Positions 25,114 to 34,892 of a stretch of DNA of 64,000 nucleotides are shown here, in pieces. A program made the translations under genes and the position numbers. The stretch lies in contig NZ_JBNXUO010000010.1 in NCBI RefSeq assembly GCF_050563535.1, positions 62,001 through 126,000 on the forward strand. Direction: 5' to 3'. Origin of the DNA: Falsiroseomonas sp050563535. Its GTDB lineage: Bacteria > Pseudomonadota > Alphaproteobacteria > Acetobacterales > Acetobacteraceae. Each line of letters starts with the position of its first letter. The stretch's first letter is position 1. Below the pieces are notes generated by a model. That model ran no database searches. It was not told the DNA's origin and saw only the letters and a list, made by a program, of their open reading frames with translations.

Positions 25114-25886
25114 TCCGCGATCTCCCGCGCGCCGCCCGATGGCGCCCATTGCAGGTGCTGCCCGCCGTCGAGCGCGATCATCTGCCCCGTCATCGACGGC
25201 AGCGACAGGATCATCGTCAGCGCGCGCGCCACCTCCTCGGGCGAGGTGCCGCGCCGCAGAGGGACGGAGCGGCACTGCGCCTCGAACTGCGCGGCGGTCT
25301 GGCGCGGCGAGGGCAGCGCGGGGCCGGGGCCGATGCCGTTCACCCGGATGCGGGGCGCGAGCGCGAGTGCCAGCGTCTGCGTCAGCGTCCAGAGCGCCGC
25401 CTTCGAGACGGTGTAGGACACGAAATGCGGCGTCAGCGACCAGACCCGTTCGTCCAGCAGGTTCACCACCACGCCTTCGGCCGTGGCGGGCAGCGCCTTC
25501 GCCATCGCCTGCGCCAGCACGAAGGGCGCGCGCAGGTTGGGCTCCAGGTGCATGTCCCAGCTTTCCCGCGTCGCGTCGTGCCATTCGTCGCGTTCGAAGG
25601 TGGAGGCGTTGTTGACCAGCACGCCGACCGGGCCGAGCGCCGCTTCGGCCTGCGGCACCAGCGCCGCCACCTCCGCCTCCCGCGCCAGGTCGGCGGGCAG
25701 CGCCAGGGCGCGGCGACCGGTCGCGCGGATGGCGCCGGCCGTGGCCTCGGCCTCGGCCGCGGAGGCGCCGTAGTGGATCGTGACGTCGAATCCGGCTTCG
25801 GCGAGGGCCAGCGCCATGGCGCGGCCAAGGCGCTTCGCGCCTCCGGTGACGAAGGCGTGGCGTGGGATCGTGGGGGGGATGGACAT
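25110..25886 (-). CDS. Short-chain dehydrogenase/reductase, pteridine reductase-like
   Basis: 258 residues. NADP-binding TGGAKRLGRAMALALAEAGF (the basic KRxG version typical of PTR1/FolM), LVNNASTFERDEW, catalytic SYTVSKAALWTLTQTLAL (Tyr-xxx-Lys), and GQMIALDGGQHL at the C-terminus. The PTR1/FolM-type start and its direct coupling to folB suggest a dihydropteridine or dihydromonapterin reductase. Substrate is inferred. ATG at 25886 preferred over an in-frame upstream ATG at 25925. Confidence 0.87.
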   Translation of the reverse strand: MSIPPTIPRHAFVTGGAKRLGRAMALALAEAGFDVTIHYGASAAEAEATAGAIRATGRRALALPADLAREAEVAALVPQAEAALGPVGVLVNNASTFERDEWHDATRESWDMHLEPNLRAPFVLAQAMAKALPATAEGVVVNLLDERVWSLTPHFVSYTVSKAALWTLTQTLALALAPRIRVNGIGPGPALPSPRQTAAQFEAQCRSVPLRRGTSPEEVARALTMILSLPSMTGQMIALDGGQHLQWAPSGGAREIAE

Positions 25887-25982
25887 GCGGGCGCGGGGAT
25901 AGCGCGCATGGAGGCGCCTGACCACCGGTTGACCCGCCGCGCTGCATCCCCGCAGGGTGCCCGCGGCAGGCAGGGGGCGGCG

Positions 25983-26390
25983 ATGCGGGCGGCGATGTTG
26001 GTGGTGGCGATGCTGGCGGCCGGGCCGGCCGTGGCGCAGGGGCTTGGGCTTCCGGGGCTCGGCGGCGGCCAGGGGCAGGGCCAGGGCCAGGCGCCGGGCG
26101 GCGGGCTGGGCGGCGCGATGGGCGGGATGCTCGGCGGGGGCGGGGCTGGGGGCGCCGCCGCCGCGCTGCAGGGCGCCTTCGGCCAGCAGACGCCGGAGCA
26201 GCGGCGCGCCTTCTGCACCCGCGTCGCCGGCGCCGCGCGGGGCTGCGGCCTGACGCTCGATCCGACGGCGCTTGGCGCCTGCCTCGTCCGCAGCCTGCCG
26301 GCGGAGGATTCGGCGCGGGTCGCGCGGGTGGCGAATGCCGCGCGGGGCAACCCGATCGCGCTGCTCGGCGAATGCGGGATCGGCGGGTAG
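25983..26390 (+). CDS. Secreted Gly/Gln-rich small protein, unknown
   Basis: 135 residues. Signal peptide MRAAMLVVAMLAAGPAVAQ, then a Gly/Gln/Ala-rich linker (GGGQGQGQGQAPGGGLGG and more), then a small conserved-looking helical region with four cysteines (FCTRVAGAARGCGL, GACLVRSL, GECGIGG), which could form disulfides in the periplasm. No family is recognised. It converges with the ABC ATPase gene, with three bases between the stops. Confidence 0.6.
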   Translation: MRAAMLVVAMLAAGPAVAQGLGLPGLGGGQGQGQGQAPGGGLGGAMGGMLGGGGAGGAAAALQGAFGQQTPEQRRAFCTRVAGAARGCGLTLDPTALGACLVRSLPAEDSARVARVANAARGNPIALLGECGIGG

Positions 26391-26393
26391 CGC

Positions 26394-27182
26394 CTACCCG
26401 GCCGCGGCCTTGCGGACCTCCTCGCGGATCTCGCCCATCAGCCGCGCCTTCAGCGCCGCGAAGTCCGGCGTGGTCTTCACCGTCCAGTCGCGCGGATAGG
26501 GCAGGGGCACCGCGACCTCGGCCTTGATGCGGCCGGGGCGGGCGGACATCACCAGCACGCGGCTGGCGAGGAACACCGCCTCGTCGATGTCGTGGGTCAC
26601 GAACAGCACCGTCTTGCGGTCCGCCTCCCAGATCTCCAGCAGCAGTTCCTGCATCAGCTCCCGCGTCTGGTGGTCGAGCGCGCCGAAGGGTTCGTCGAGC
26701 AGCAGGATCTCGGGGTCGTTGGCCAGCGCGCGGGCCAGCGCGCAGCGCTGCTGCATCCCGCCCGAGAGCTGCCGCGGCCAGTGGTTCTCGAACCCGCGCA
26801 GGCCGGTGCGGGCGATGAAGCGGGCGGCGGTCGCGCGCTGCTCCGCCTCTGCCACCCCGCGTTCGCGCAGGCCGAAGCGGATGTTCTGCTCGACCGTCAG
26901 CCAGGGGAACAGCGTGTAGGACTGGAACACCATTCCCCGGTCGGGCCCCGGCCCCGCGATGGGCGCGGCGTCCAGGGACAGCGCGCCGGCCGTCGGCCGG
27001 TCCAGCCCCGCGACGATGCGCAGCAGCGTGGACTTGCCGCAGCCCGACGGGCCGAGGATGGCCACGAACTCGCCAGGGGCGACGGTAAGGTCGGTGGGCT
27101 GGAGCGCGAGCGTCGGCCCCGCCTGGCGGGTGGCGGGGAAGGTGCGCGTCACCCCCGCGATGCGCAGCGTCTTGCCGCTCAC
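26394..27182 (-). CDS. ABC transporter ATP-binding protein (nitrate/sulfonate/taurine type)
   Basis: 262 residues. Walker A LGPSGCGKST, Q-loop VFQSYTLFPWLTV, signature LSGGMQQR, Walker B ILLLDEPFGALD, and switch His in THDIDEA, with the HDIDEAVFLASRVLVMSARPGRI end typical of the SsuB/TauB/NrtD branch. The GTG at 27182 overlaps the permease stop (GTGA). Together with the next two genes it makes a complete importer. The longer open frame upstream is inside the permease gene. Confidence 0.93.
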   Translation of the reverse strand: MSGKTLRIAGVTRTFPATRQAGPTLALQPTDLTVAPGEFVAILGPSGCGKSTLLRIVAGLDRPTAGALSLDAAPIAGPGPDRGMVFQSYTLFPWLTVEQNIRFGLRERGVAEAEQRATAARFIARTGLRGFENHWPRQLSGGMQQRCALARALANDPEILLLDEPFGALDHQTRELMQELLLEIWEADRKTVLFVTHDIDEAVFLASRVLVMSARPGRIKAEVAVPLPYPRDWTVKTTPDFAALKARLMGEIREEVRKAAAG

Positions 27183-27952
27183 AGCACGGCCCAGGGGAAC
27201 AGGCGGCGGTTCAGCGCCTTGAACAGGAAGTCCGTCACCAGCCCGATCACGCCGATGGTCACGATGCCGAAGATCATCTGCCCGGTGTCCAGCAGGCGCT
27301 GGCTGTCCATGATCATGTGGCCGATGCCGGACTGCGCGCCGATCAGCTCCGCCACGATCACGTAGGTCCAGGCCCAGCCGAGCACGAGGCGCAGCGTCTC
27401 CGCGATCTGCGGCGCCGCCGCCGGCACGATGACGCGCGCGACGATCCCGCGCCGCCCCGCGCCGAGCGTGGTCGCGGCTTCCACCAGGTCCATCCGCGTC
27501 GCGCCCGCGGTGACGGCCACCATGATGACCACCTGGAAGAAGCTGCCGATGAAGATGACCGCGAGCTTCTGCGCCTCCCCCACCCCCGCCCAGAGGATCA
27601 GCAGCGGGATGAAGGCGGATGCCGGCAGGTAGCGCGCGAAGGAGATGAAGGGCTCGAAGAACGCCTCCACCGGCTTGAAGGCGCCCATCGCGAGGCCGAG
27701 CGGCACGCCGATCGCCGCCGCGATCAGGAAGCCGCCCACCACGCGGAACACCGTGACGCTGATGTCGTGCAGGAAACCGTATTCCGTGAACAGCGCCACC
27801 CCCGCCGCCAGCGTCCGCCCGGGCGAGGCGAGGAACAGCGGCGGCACCAGGCCGCCATAGGACAGCAGCGCCCAGAAGCCGACGAACAGCACGAAGAAGC
27901 CGGCGCCCAGGACCACCCGGGCACCGGCGGAGACGGGGACGAGAGGCCGCAA
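27179..27952 (-). CDS. ABC transporter permease (SsuC/TauC-like)
   Basis: About 257 residues, roughly six membrane segments. VLGAGFFVLFVGFWALLSYG begins the first. The EAA-type loop VEAATTLGAGRRGIVARVIVPAAAPQIAETL is clear. No ATG precedes the first membrane helix. A TTG at 27952, 5 nt after the substrate-binding-protein stop, is the best start, giving MRPLVPVSAGARV. A CTG at 27961 would overlap that stop. Both are uncertain, but the start must lie there. Forms the importer with the flanking genes. Confidence 0.87.
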   Translation of the reverse strand: MRPLVPVSAGARVVLGAGFFVLFVGFWALLSYGGLVPPLFLASPGRTLAAGVALFTEYGFLHDISVTVFRVVGGFLIAAAIGVPLGLAMGAFKPVEAFFEPFISFARYLPASAFIPLLILWAGVGEAQKLAVIFIGSFFQVVIMVAVTAGATRMDLVEAATTLGAGRRGIVARVIVPAAAPQIAETLRLVLGWAWTYVIVAELIGAQSGIGHMIMDSQRLLDTGQMIFGIVTIGVIGLVTDFLFKALNRRLFPWAVL

Positions 27953-27957
27953 GCGGG

Positions 27958-28920
27958 TCAGCCCATCGCGCGCAGGAAGCGGTCGTCGAACAGGCGGGAG
28001 ACGTCGACATCCTGCCGCAGCACCCCGCTCTCCCGCTGGACGGTGTGCGCCTTGCGGGTGAATTCCGGCAGCCCGGCCGCCACGTAGTCGCGGTTCTTCG
28101 CGAGGTCGAGCCATTCGATGTACTGTGCCGAATCGCGGAACTGCTCGGCGGTCTGGCGGGTGCGGTTGCCCATGATCTCCCACGACCGCATCGGCTCGCG
28201 CGCGATCATCTCGACCGCGTCGAACCAGCTTTTCACCACGCGGCGCACCGCTTCGGCGTTGCGCTCGATGAAGGCGGGCTGGAAGGCGAGCGTGTCGACG
28301 ACGCAGGCATGGTCGTTGGTGGTCGCCAGGATGCGGCCGCGATCCGCCCCCATCTGCCGCACCTGCGACAGGTAGGGCTCATAGGTCGAGGCGGCGTCGA
28401 ACTGCCCGGCGACGAAGGCCTGCGCCGCGGGCTGGGGTGCCAGCGTCGCGGTCTGCACGTCGCGGATGCTCATCCCGTTCTCGCGCAGCATGTAGGCCAG
28501 CACGAAATAGGGCGTGGTCCCCGCGCCATCCACCGCCACCGTCTTGCCGCGCAGGTCGGACCAGCCGCGGATCGCCGGCCGCACCGCGATGCCGTCCCCC
28601 CCGCGCGAGCGGTCGAGCACCAGCACCTGCGTCAGCGGGATGGACGCCGCCCACTGGATCATCGTGTCGACCGTGGTGACGACGCAGTTCAGCGCGCCCG
28701 AGGCGAGCGCCAGGTTGCGTTCGCGCTGCGGCACGAAGCGGGTTTCCACATCCAGCCCGTTGGCGCGGAACAGCCCCGCATTCTCCGCCAGCGTCAGCGG
28801 CGCGAAGCCGGTCCAGCCGGACATGCCGATGGTGATCTTCGGGAAGCTGCCCTGCGCCCGCGTGACGGCCGGCAAGGCGAGTGCCCCGGCCGTGGCGGCC
28901 AGGAGAGTGCGGCGGTCCAT
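27958..28920 (-). CDS. ABC transporter substrate-binding protein (NMT1/THI5-like)
   Basis: 320 residues. Tat/Sec-like signal peptide MDRRTLLAATAGALALPAVTRAQ, then an NMT1/SsuA-like periplasmic fold (ITIGMSGWTGFAPLTLAENAGLFRANGL, LASGALNCVVTTVDTMIQWA, LRGKTVAVDGAGTTPYFVLAYML). Such proteins bind sulfonates, taurine, nitrate, thiamine precursors or similar small molecules. The ligand cannot be read off here. Ribosome binding site GGGAG ahead of the ATG at 28920. First gene of the importer operon, with no regulator beside it. Confidence 0.9.
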   Translation of the reverse strand: MDRRTLLAATAGALALPAVTRAQGSFPKITIGMSGWTGFAPLTLAENAGLFRANGLDVETRFVPQRERNLALASGALNCVVTTVDTMIQWAASIPLTQVLVLDRSRGGDGIAVRPAIRGWSDLRGKTVAVDGAGTTPYFVLAYMLRENGMSIRDVQTATLAPQPAAQAFVAGQFDAASTYEPYLSQVRQMGADRGRILATTNDHACVVDTLAFQPAFIERNAEAVRRVVKSWFDAVEMIAREPMRSWEIMGNRTRQTAEQFRDSAQYIEWLDLAKNRDYVAAGLPEFTRKAHTVQRESGVLRQDVDVSRLFDDRFLRAMG

Positions 28921-28992
28921 GGAGTGCTCCCTTGCAAGGCTCCTGCAACGAAGCGTAACCGCCTGCGGCCGCCGCGCAAGCTTCGTGTCGCG

Positions 28993-29532
28993 TCAGGTGG
29001 TCTCCGGGTTCTGCGTGGCGGAGGTCCCGTAGGCCCGGCTGTCGCGCAGCGCCGCGCGGTCGGGGTGCGACCCGGTCCCGCCGGAGACGAGGTCCACCGC
29101 CTGCGTCCCGCCCTCGCACAGCATCTTCACCGCGGCGAGGCTGGCGCGCAGCGCGGCATCGGCATCCAGCGCGGGGTCGCCCGTCCAGGCCGCCAGCGCC
29201 TCCGGCCGGTCGGCGCTGCGGGCAAGGCGCAGCACCATCTCCACCGCCGCGGCGCCGCCTTCCTCCTCCACGCGCACATCCCCCGCGCAGCCGACGCCGG
29301 ATGCCGAGGCCCAGGACAGGGTGCGCCCGTCGATGTCCGCGTTGAAGCGGGCATGCGCGACCACCCCCTTGGCGCCGACCCCGCCGCCGATCGCGCGGAT
29401 GCGGTCGCCCTCCTCGCGGAAGGCCTCCCGGAAGCTCGGCTGCCAGCGCGGCAGGTTGGTGGGATTGGCGAGGAAGGCGAAGACCTCCGTCGCCGGTGCC
29501 TGCACCGTGATCCGCGCGCGATGTTCCGCCAT
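28993..29532 (-). CDS. SRPBCC-fold (polyketide cyclase/START-like) protein
   Basis: 179 residues. RITVQAPATEVFAFLANPTNLPRWQPSFREAF is the typical START/SRPBCC opening (lipid or aromatic ligand cavity). The remaining strands end around residue 140, followed by a hydrophilic tail. Often associated with carbon monoxide dehydrogenase-like or aromatic pathways, but here it stands alone. The ATG at 29532 has AGGGG 8 nt upstream. Function unknown. Confidence 0.75.
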   Translation of the reverse strand: MAEHRARITVQAPATEVFAFLANPTNLPRWQPSFREAFREEGDRIRAIGGGVGAKGVVAHARFNADIDGRTLSWASASGVGCAGDVRVEEEGGAAAVEMVLRLARSADRPEALAAWTGDPALDADAALRASLAAVKMLCEGGTQAVDLVSGGTGSHPDRAALRDSRAYGTSATQNPETT

Positions 29533-29588
29533 GTCGTGCTGCCCCTGCTGGTCCGGGGGGGCGAACGCCGCGCGCGGGCCGGTGTTCC

Positions 29589-29834
29589 TTACCTGCGGCC
29601 GTTGCCGCCGGTCAGCGCGCCCACCGCCGCGCCGCCCGCGCCGCCGATCAGCGCCCCGGTCACCGCCGAGCCGCCGGTCAGCACGCCCACCGCCGCGCCC
29701 CCCGCGGCGCCAATCGCGCCGCCCGACAGGGCGCGCTGCTGCGTGCGGCTCATCCCCTCGCAGGCCGCAAGCGGCAACAGGATGGCCGCGGCGAGGGCGA
29801 GGCGGCCGAGGAAGCGGGTGGGGATGTTATGCAT
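29589..29834 (-). CDS. Glycine-zipper lipoprotein (YMGG-like)
   Basis: 81 residues. Lipoprotein signal MHNIPTRFLGRLALAAAILL followed by lipobox PLAAC (Cys25), then glycine-zipper repeats (GGAIGAAGGAAVGVLTGGSAV, TGALIGGAGGAAVGALTGG) ending NGRR. Such small outer-membrane lipoproteins are common in proteobacteria and respond to envelope stress, with role unknown. ATG at 29834 with AGGAG upstream. The long open frame upstream of it is antisense to uvrB and is not real. Confidence 0.8.
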   Translation of the reverse strand: MHNIPTRFLGRLALAAAILLPLAACEGMSRTQQRALSGGAIGAAGGAAVGVLTGGSAVTGALIGGAGGAAVGALTGGNGRR

Positions 29835-29944
29835 GGCGATCTCCTGTGACGCGCAGCGTCGCAGGTCAATACATCGCCAGGTTGTGGCGACGGAAGGGCA
29901 ACCGGGTGCCCGATCCGTGGCCGCAACGGCACCCGCCGCGCCGT

Positions 29945-32155
<2,211 letters not shown>

Positions 32156-32211
32156 GCCCCGAATGTGGGCCCGCCATCGCGCAACGTCGAGCGCCGCGCT
32201 ACATCCGCACC

Positions 32212-32673
32212 ATGCCCGTCGAGATCGAGCGCAAGTTCCTGGTGGCCGGCGATGCCTGGCGCGCCGCGGTGGAGGGGCCCGGCACGCCGATGCGCCAGGG
32301 CTATCTTTCCGCCCCCGGCGCGGCGGGGCCGAGCGTGCGGATCCGCCTGGCCGGCGACCACGCCTTCCTGACGGTGAAGGGGCCGGGCGGGCTGGTGCGG
32401 GCGGAATTCGAGTATCCCGTCCCGCCCGACCACGCCGCGGCGATGCTCGACCTCTGCCCCGGCGCGGTGCTGCACAAGACGCGCTGGTCGGTGCCGCATG
32501 GCGGGCACCCCTGGACCGTCGATGAATTCCACGCTCCCGCCCGCCTCGCCGGGCTGGTCCTGGCCGAGGTCGAGCTTCCGGCGGCGGACGTGGCGCCCCC
32601 GCTGCCCGACTGGCTCGGGCAGGAGGTGACCGGCGATCCGGCCTGGACCAACGCCGCCCTCGCGGCCGGGTGA
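32212..32673 (+). CDS. CYTH-domain protein, probable inorganic triphosphatase
   Basis: 153 residues. The N-terminal signature EIERKFLV defines the CYTH fold (class IV adenylate cyclase, thiamine triphosphatase, inorganic triphosphatase). Further tunnel residues are in VRIRLAGDHAFLTVKGP, RAEFEYPV, KTRW and VLAEVELP. Bacterial relatives such as NE1496 and YgiF hydrolyse tripolyphosphate. No Shine-Dalgarno is visible, and the ATG lies about 7 nt after TACATC, so a leaderless transcript is possible (inference). Confidence 0.88.
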   Translation: MPVEIERKFLVAGDAWRAAVEGPGTPMRQGYLSAPGAAGPSVRIRLAGDHAFLTVKGPGGLVRAEFEYPVPPDHAAAMLDLCPGAVLHKTRWSVPHGGHPWTVDEFHAPARLAGLVLAEVELPAADVAPPLPDWLGQEVTGDPAWTNAALAAG

Positions 32674-32802
32674 CGGTGACGTCACCCGTTCCGCTCGCCG
32701 CCCTGTGAGGCGCCGTGACGGTGCCGGGACGAACAGAAGCGGCCGGGCGCCGTTGAGGCTTCCGTGCGGGCGTTGAAGCCCGGAACGACGGAAGGAAACC
32801 CC

Positions 32803-33669
32803 ATGAGCATCCGCCACATGGCGGCCGCGACGGCTGTCGCGGCCTCGCTTGGGCTTGGCATGGCCGCAGCCCAGACCGCCCAGCAGGTCAACCCCAGCCC
32901 GATGCCGCCGGGCAGCCGCGCCGAACAGGCGCCCGGGATGCGCAGCGACGGCGCCGGCAACAACTCCCCCGGCACCACCGCCCAGCAGGTGAACCCGAGC
33001 CCGATGCCCCCCGGCAGCCGTGCCGACCAGGCGCGCGGCATGAACCCGCAGGACCGCGTGGCGCAGGATCGCGGCACGGTGGGCGGCACCGGCGCGCTCG
33101 CGCCCAGTGGCCAGCCCGACGTGCAGCGCGGCACCGCGCCGCGCGACGGCGGCTTCGGCGCGACCCCCGGCAGCGCCGGCGCCTCGCCCGGGCTCGCCCA
33201 GGGCGGCACCAGCGGCACCCCGGGCGTCGCGCCCGGCAGCCAGCCGGGCACCTCCGGCACCGGCACGGGCGTGCCCATGGCCCAGCCGCGCCCCGTCCCC
33301 GGCGTCGGCGCCGAGGGCGGCACGCGGGAGAGCCCGGGCATGACCGGCAGCGCCGGCGCGGCGCCCGGCGGTTCGGCCACCGGCACCACCACGCCCGGCA
33401 CCACCACCCAGGGCGGCGGCCGGTCGGATGCGAGCCCGCCCGCGGCCACCACCCGCCACACCGAGCCGCGCACGGCGGCGGCCCCGGTGGCCGGCGCCAA
33501 TTCCTTCACCGAAGGCCAGGCCCGCGCCCGCATGGGCGATGCCGGCTTCAACGACGTGCAGGACCTGCGCCTCGACGACCAGGGCATCTGGCGTGGCCGT
33601 GCGATGCGCGGCGGCCAGCAGACCGGCGTCGCCCTCGACTACCAGGGCAACGTCGTCGCGACCCAGTAG
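32803..33669 (+). CDS. Secreted low-complexity protein with PepSY-like C-terminus
   Basis: 288 residues. Signal peptide MSIRHMAAATAVAASLGLGMAAAQ, then a region rich in Gly, Pro, Thr and Ser. The segment TAQQVNPSPMPPGSRA occurs twice (residues 25-40 and 59-74, an internal duplication also visible in the DNA). A short C-terminal domain SFTEGQARARMGDAGFNDVQDL, LRLDDQGIWRGRAMRGGQQTG, ends with Gln. The last part looks like a PepSY-type domain. GGAAGG precedes the ATG at 32803. Probably a periplasmic or surface protein, function unknown. Confidence 0.7.
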   Translation: MSIRHMAAATAVAASLGLGMAAAQTAQQVNPSPMPPGSRAEQAPGMRSDGAGNNSPGTTAQQVNPSPMPPGSRADQARGMNPQDRVAQDRGTVGGTGALAPSGQPDVQRGTAPRDGGFGATPGSAGASPGLAQGGTSGTPGVAPGSQPGTSGTGTGVPMAQPRPVPGVGAEGGTRESPGMTGSAGAAPGGSATGTTTPGTTTQGGGRSDASPPAATTRHTEPRTAAAPVAGANSFTEGQARARMGDAGFNDVQDLRLDDQGIWRGRAMRGGQQTGVALDYQGNVVATQ

Positions 33670-33761
33670 CGCCCGCCGGAGCGGCCGCGCGCCGCTCCGC
33701 CCCGCGCAGGCTTCCCCCGATCGGCCGCGCCCCCCGGCGCGCAACGGCCAAGGAGACACCC

Positions 33762-34535
33762 ATGACCACCCGCAGCATCGCCCGGCTCTACGAAACCTCC
33801 GCCATCGCCCAGGCCGCCATCCGCGACCTCGAGGCGGCCGGCTTCTCCAATGACGACGTCAGCTACATGGGCAACCAGACCGGCGGCACCGCCGATGACA
33901 CGACGACCGCCGACCGCCGCGGCGACACCGGCGCCGACACGGGCGCTGCCACCGGCGCCACGCTCGGCACCGTGCTCGGCGGCGGCGCGGGCCTGCTCGC
34001 GGGCCTCGGCGCGCTGGCCATCCCCGGTGTCGGCCCGGTGGTGGCGGCCGGCTGGCTGATCGCGACCCTCACCGGCGCCGGCGCCGGCGCAGCGGCGGGC
34101 GGCCTGCTCGGGGCACTCACCGGCGCGGGCTTCGGCGAGGAGCATGCGACCACCTATGCCGAGGGCGTGCGCCGCGGCGGCCACCTCGTCGTCGTGCGCG
34201 CCACGGATGCGCGCGCGATGGAGGCTGAGCGCATCCTTGAGCGCCACGGCCCGATCGATGTCGCGAGCCGCAGCGCCGACTGGCGCGCGGAGGGCTGGAC
34301 GGGCGGGTCCGCCGCCAGAATGACCACGGCCGGCACCGGCGCCTCCGGCACCCTCACCGGCAGCGGCACCGGCCTCGGCAGCGGCGCTGGCCTGACCGGC
34401 GCGGGCCTGACCGGCGCGGGCCTGACGGGCACGACCTCCGACGGGCTGGGCAGCCGTGGTCCCGCGCCCGGCCTGACCGAGGACCTCGGCAGCGCCAACG
34501 ACCCTACGCGCCGCCGCCGCGGCGACGTCGCCTGA
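33762..34535 (+). CDS. General stress protein-like membrane/glycine-zipper protein
   Basis: 257 residues. MTTRSIARLYETSAIAQAAIRDLEAAGFSNDDVSYM is the start of a fold seen in DUF1269/general-stress-like proteins (YflT/GvpT relatives) in which residues read out a ferredoxin-like helix. A central glycine zipper with two hydrophobic segments (LGTVLGGGAGLLAGLGALAIPG, VAAGWLIATLTGAGAGAAAGG) follows, then a helical part (GEEHATTYAEGVRRGGHLVVVRA) and a low-complexity C-terminus with repeated LTGAG units. Strong AAGGAGA ahead of the ATG. Probably envelope stress related. Confidence 0.7.
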   Translation: MTTRSIARLYETSAIAQAAIRDLEAAGFSNDDVSYMGNQTGGTADDTTTADRRGDTGADTGAATGATLGTVLGGGAGLLAGLGALAIPGVGPVVAAGWLIATLTGAGAGAAAGGLLGALTGAGFGEEHATTYAEGVRRGGHLVVVRATDARAMEAERILERHGPIDVASRSADWRAEGWTGGSAARMTTAGTGASGTLTGSGTGLGSGAGLTGAGLTGAGLTGTTSDGLGSRGPAPGLTEDLGSANDPTRRRRGDVA

Positions 34536-34546
34536 CCACTGCGCCT

Positions 34547-34581
34547 ATGCGTGCCGACGGCATCCCGCCGTCGGCACGCAT
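34547..34581 (+). terminator. Perfect 15-bp stem-loop
   Basis: Stem ATGCGTGCCGACGGC with its exact complement, loop ATCCC, 11 bp after the stress-protein stop. No T-tract on either strand, so it is either a Rho-assisted or bidirectional terminator, or an RNA-stabilising hairpin. It also faces the 3' end of the tRNA-Thr gene on the other strand. Confidence 0.55.
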
Positions 34582-34658
34582 CGGTGGATGCACGGGGGCG
34601 AACCGGTAATCCTGCCGATGCCGGCATCGAAGGCCGACCCGCTGCTGGGATGCGCAAG

Positions 34659-34730
<72 letters not shown>

Positions 34731-34739
34731 GCGGCCCCT

Positions 34740-34767
34740 TCCTAACGCAGCGGCGGCGCGTGCTCAA
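34740..34767 (-). promoter_or_regulatory. Candidate promoter of tRNA-Thr
   Basis: On the minus strand TTGAGC (-35, 34767-34762) and TTAGGA (-10, 34745-34740) are separated by 16 bp and lie 9 nt before the tRNA 5' end. The -35 matches the consensus well and the -10 is weak. Position is right for a tRNA promoter. Confidence 0.35.
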
Positions 34768-34892
34768 TCACGGCGGCGCGGGCGGGGCCGGTTGCGGATC
34801 CGCTACGAACTCGCACGAATATGTTGCGATGCGATGCAGCCTTCGGCCCGCTGCCGCGTCCTGGCCCCGGACCAGACCGGGGGACCTGCCGC

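Noticed and set aside
25149..25982. Plus-strand frame continuing upstream of the secreted Gly-rich gene
   Set aside because: It is antisense to the SDR gene with a shadow-type composition. A signal peptide begins exactly at ATG 25983.
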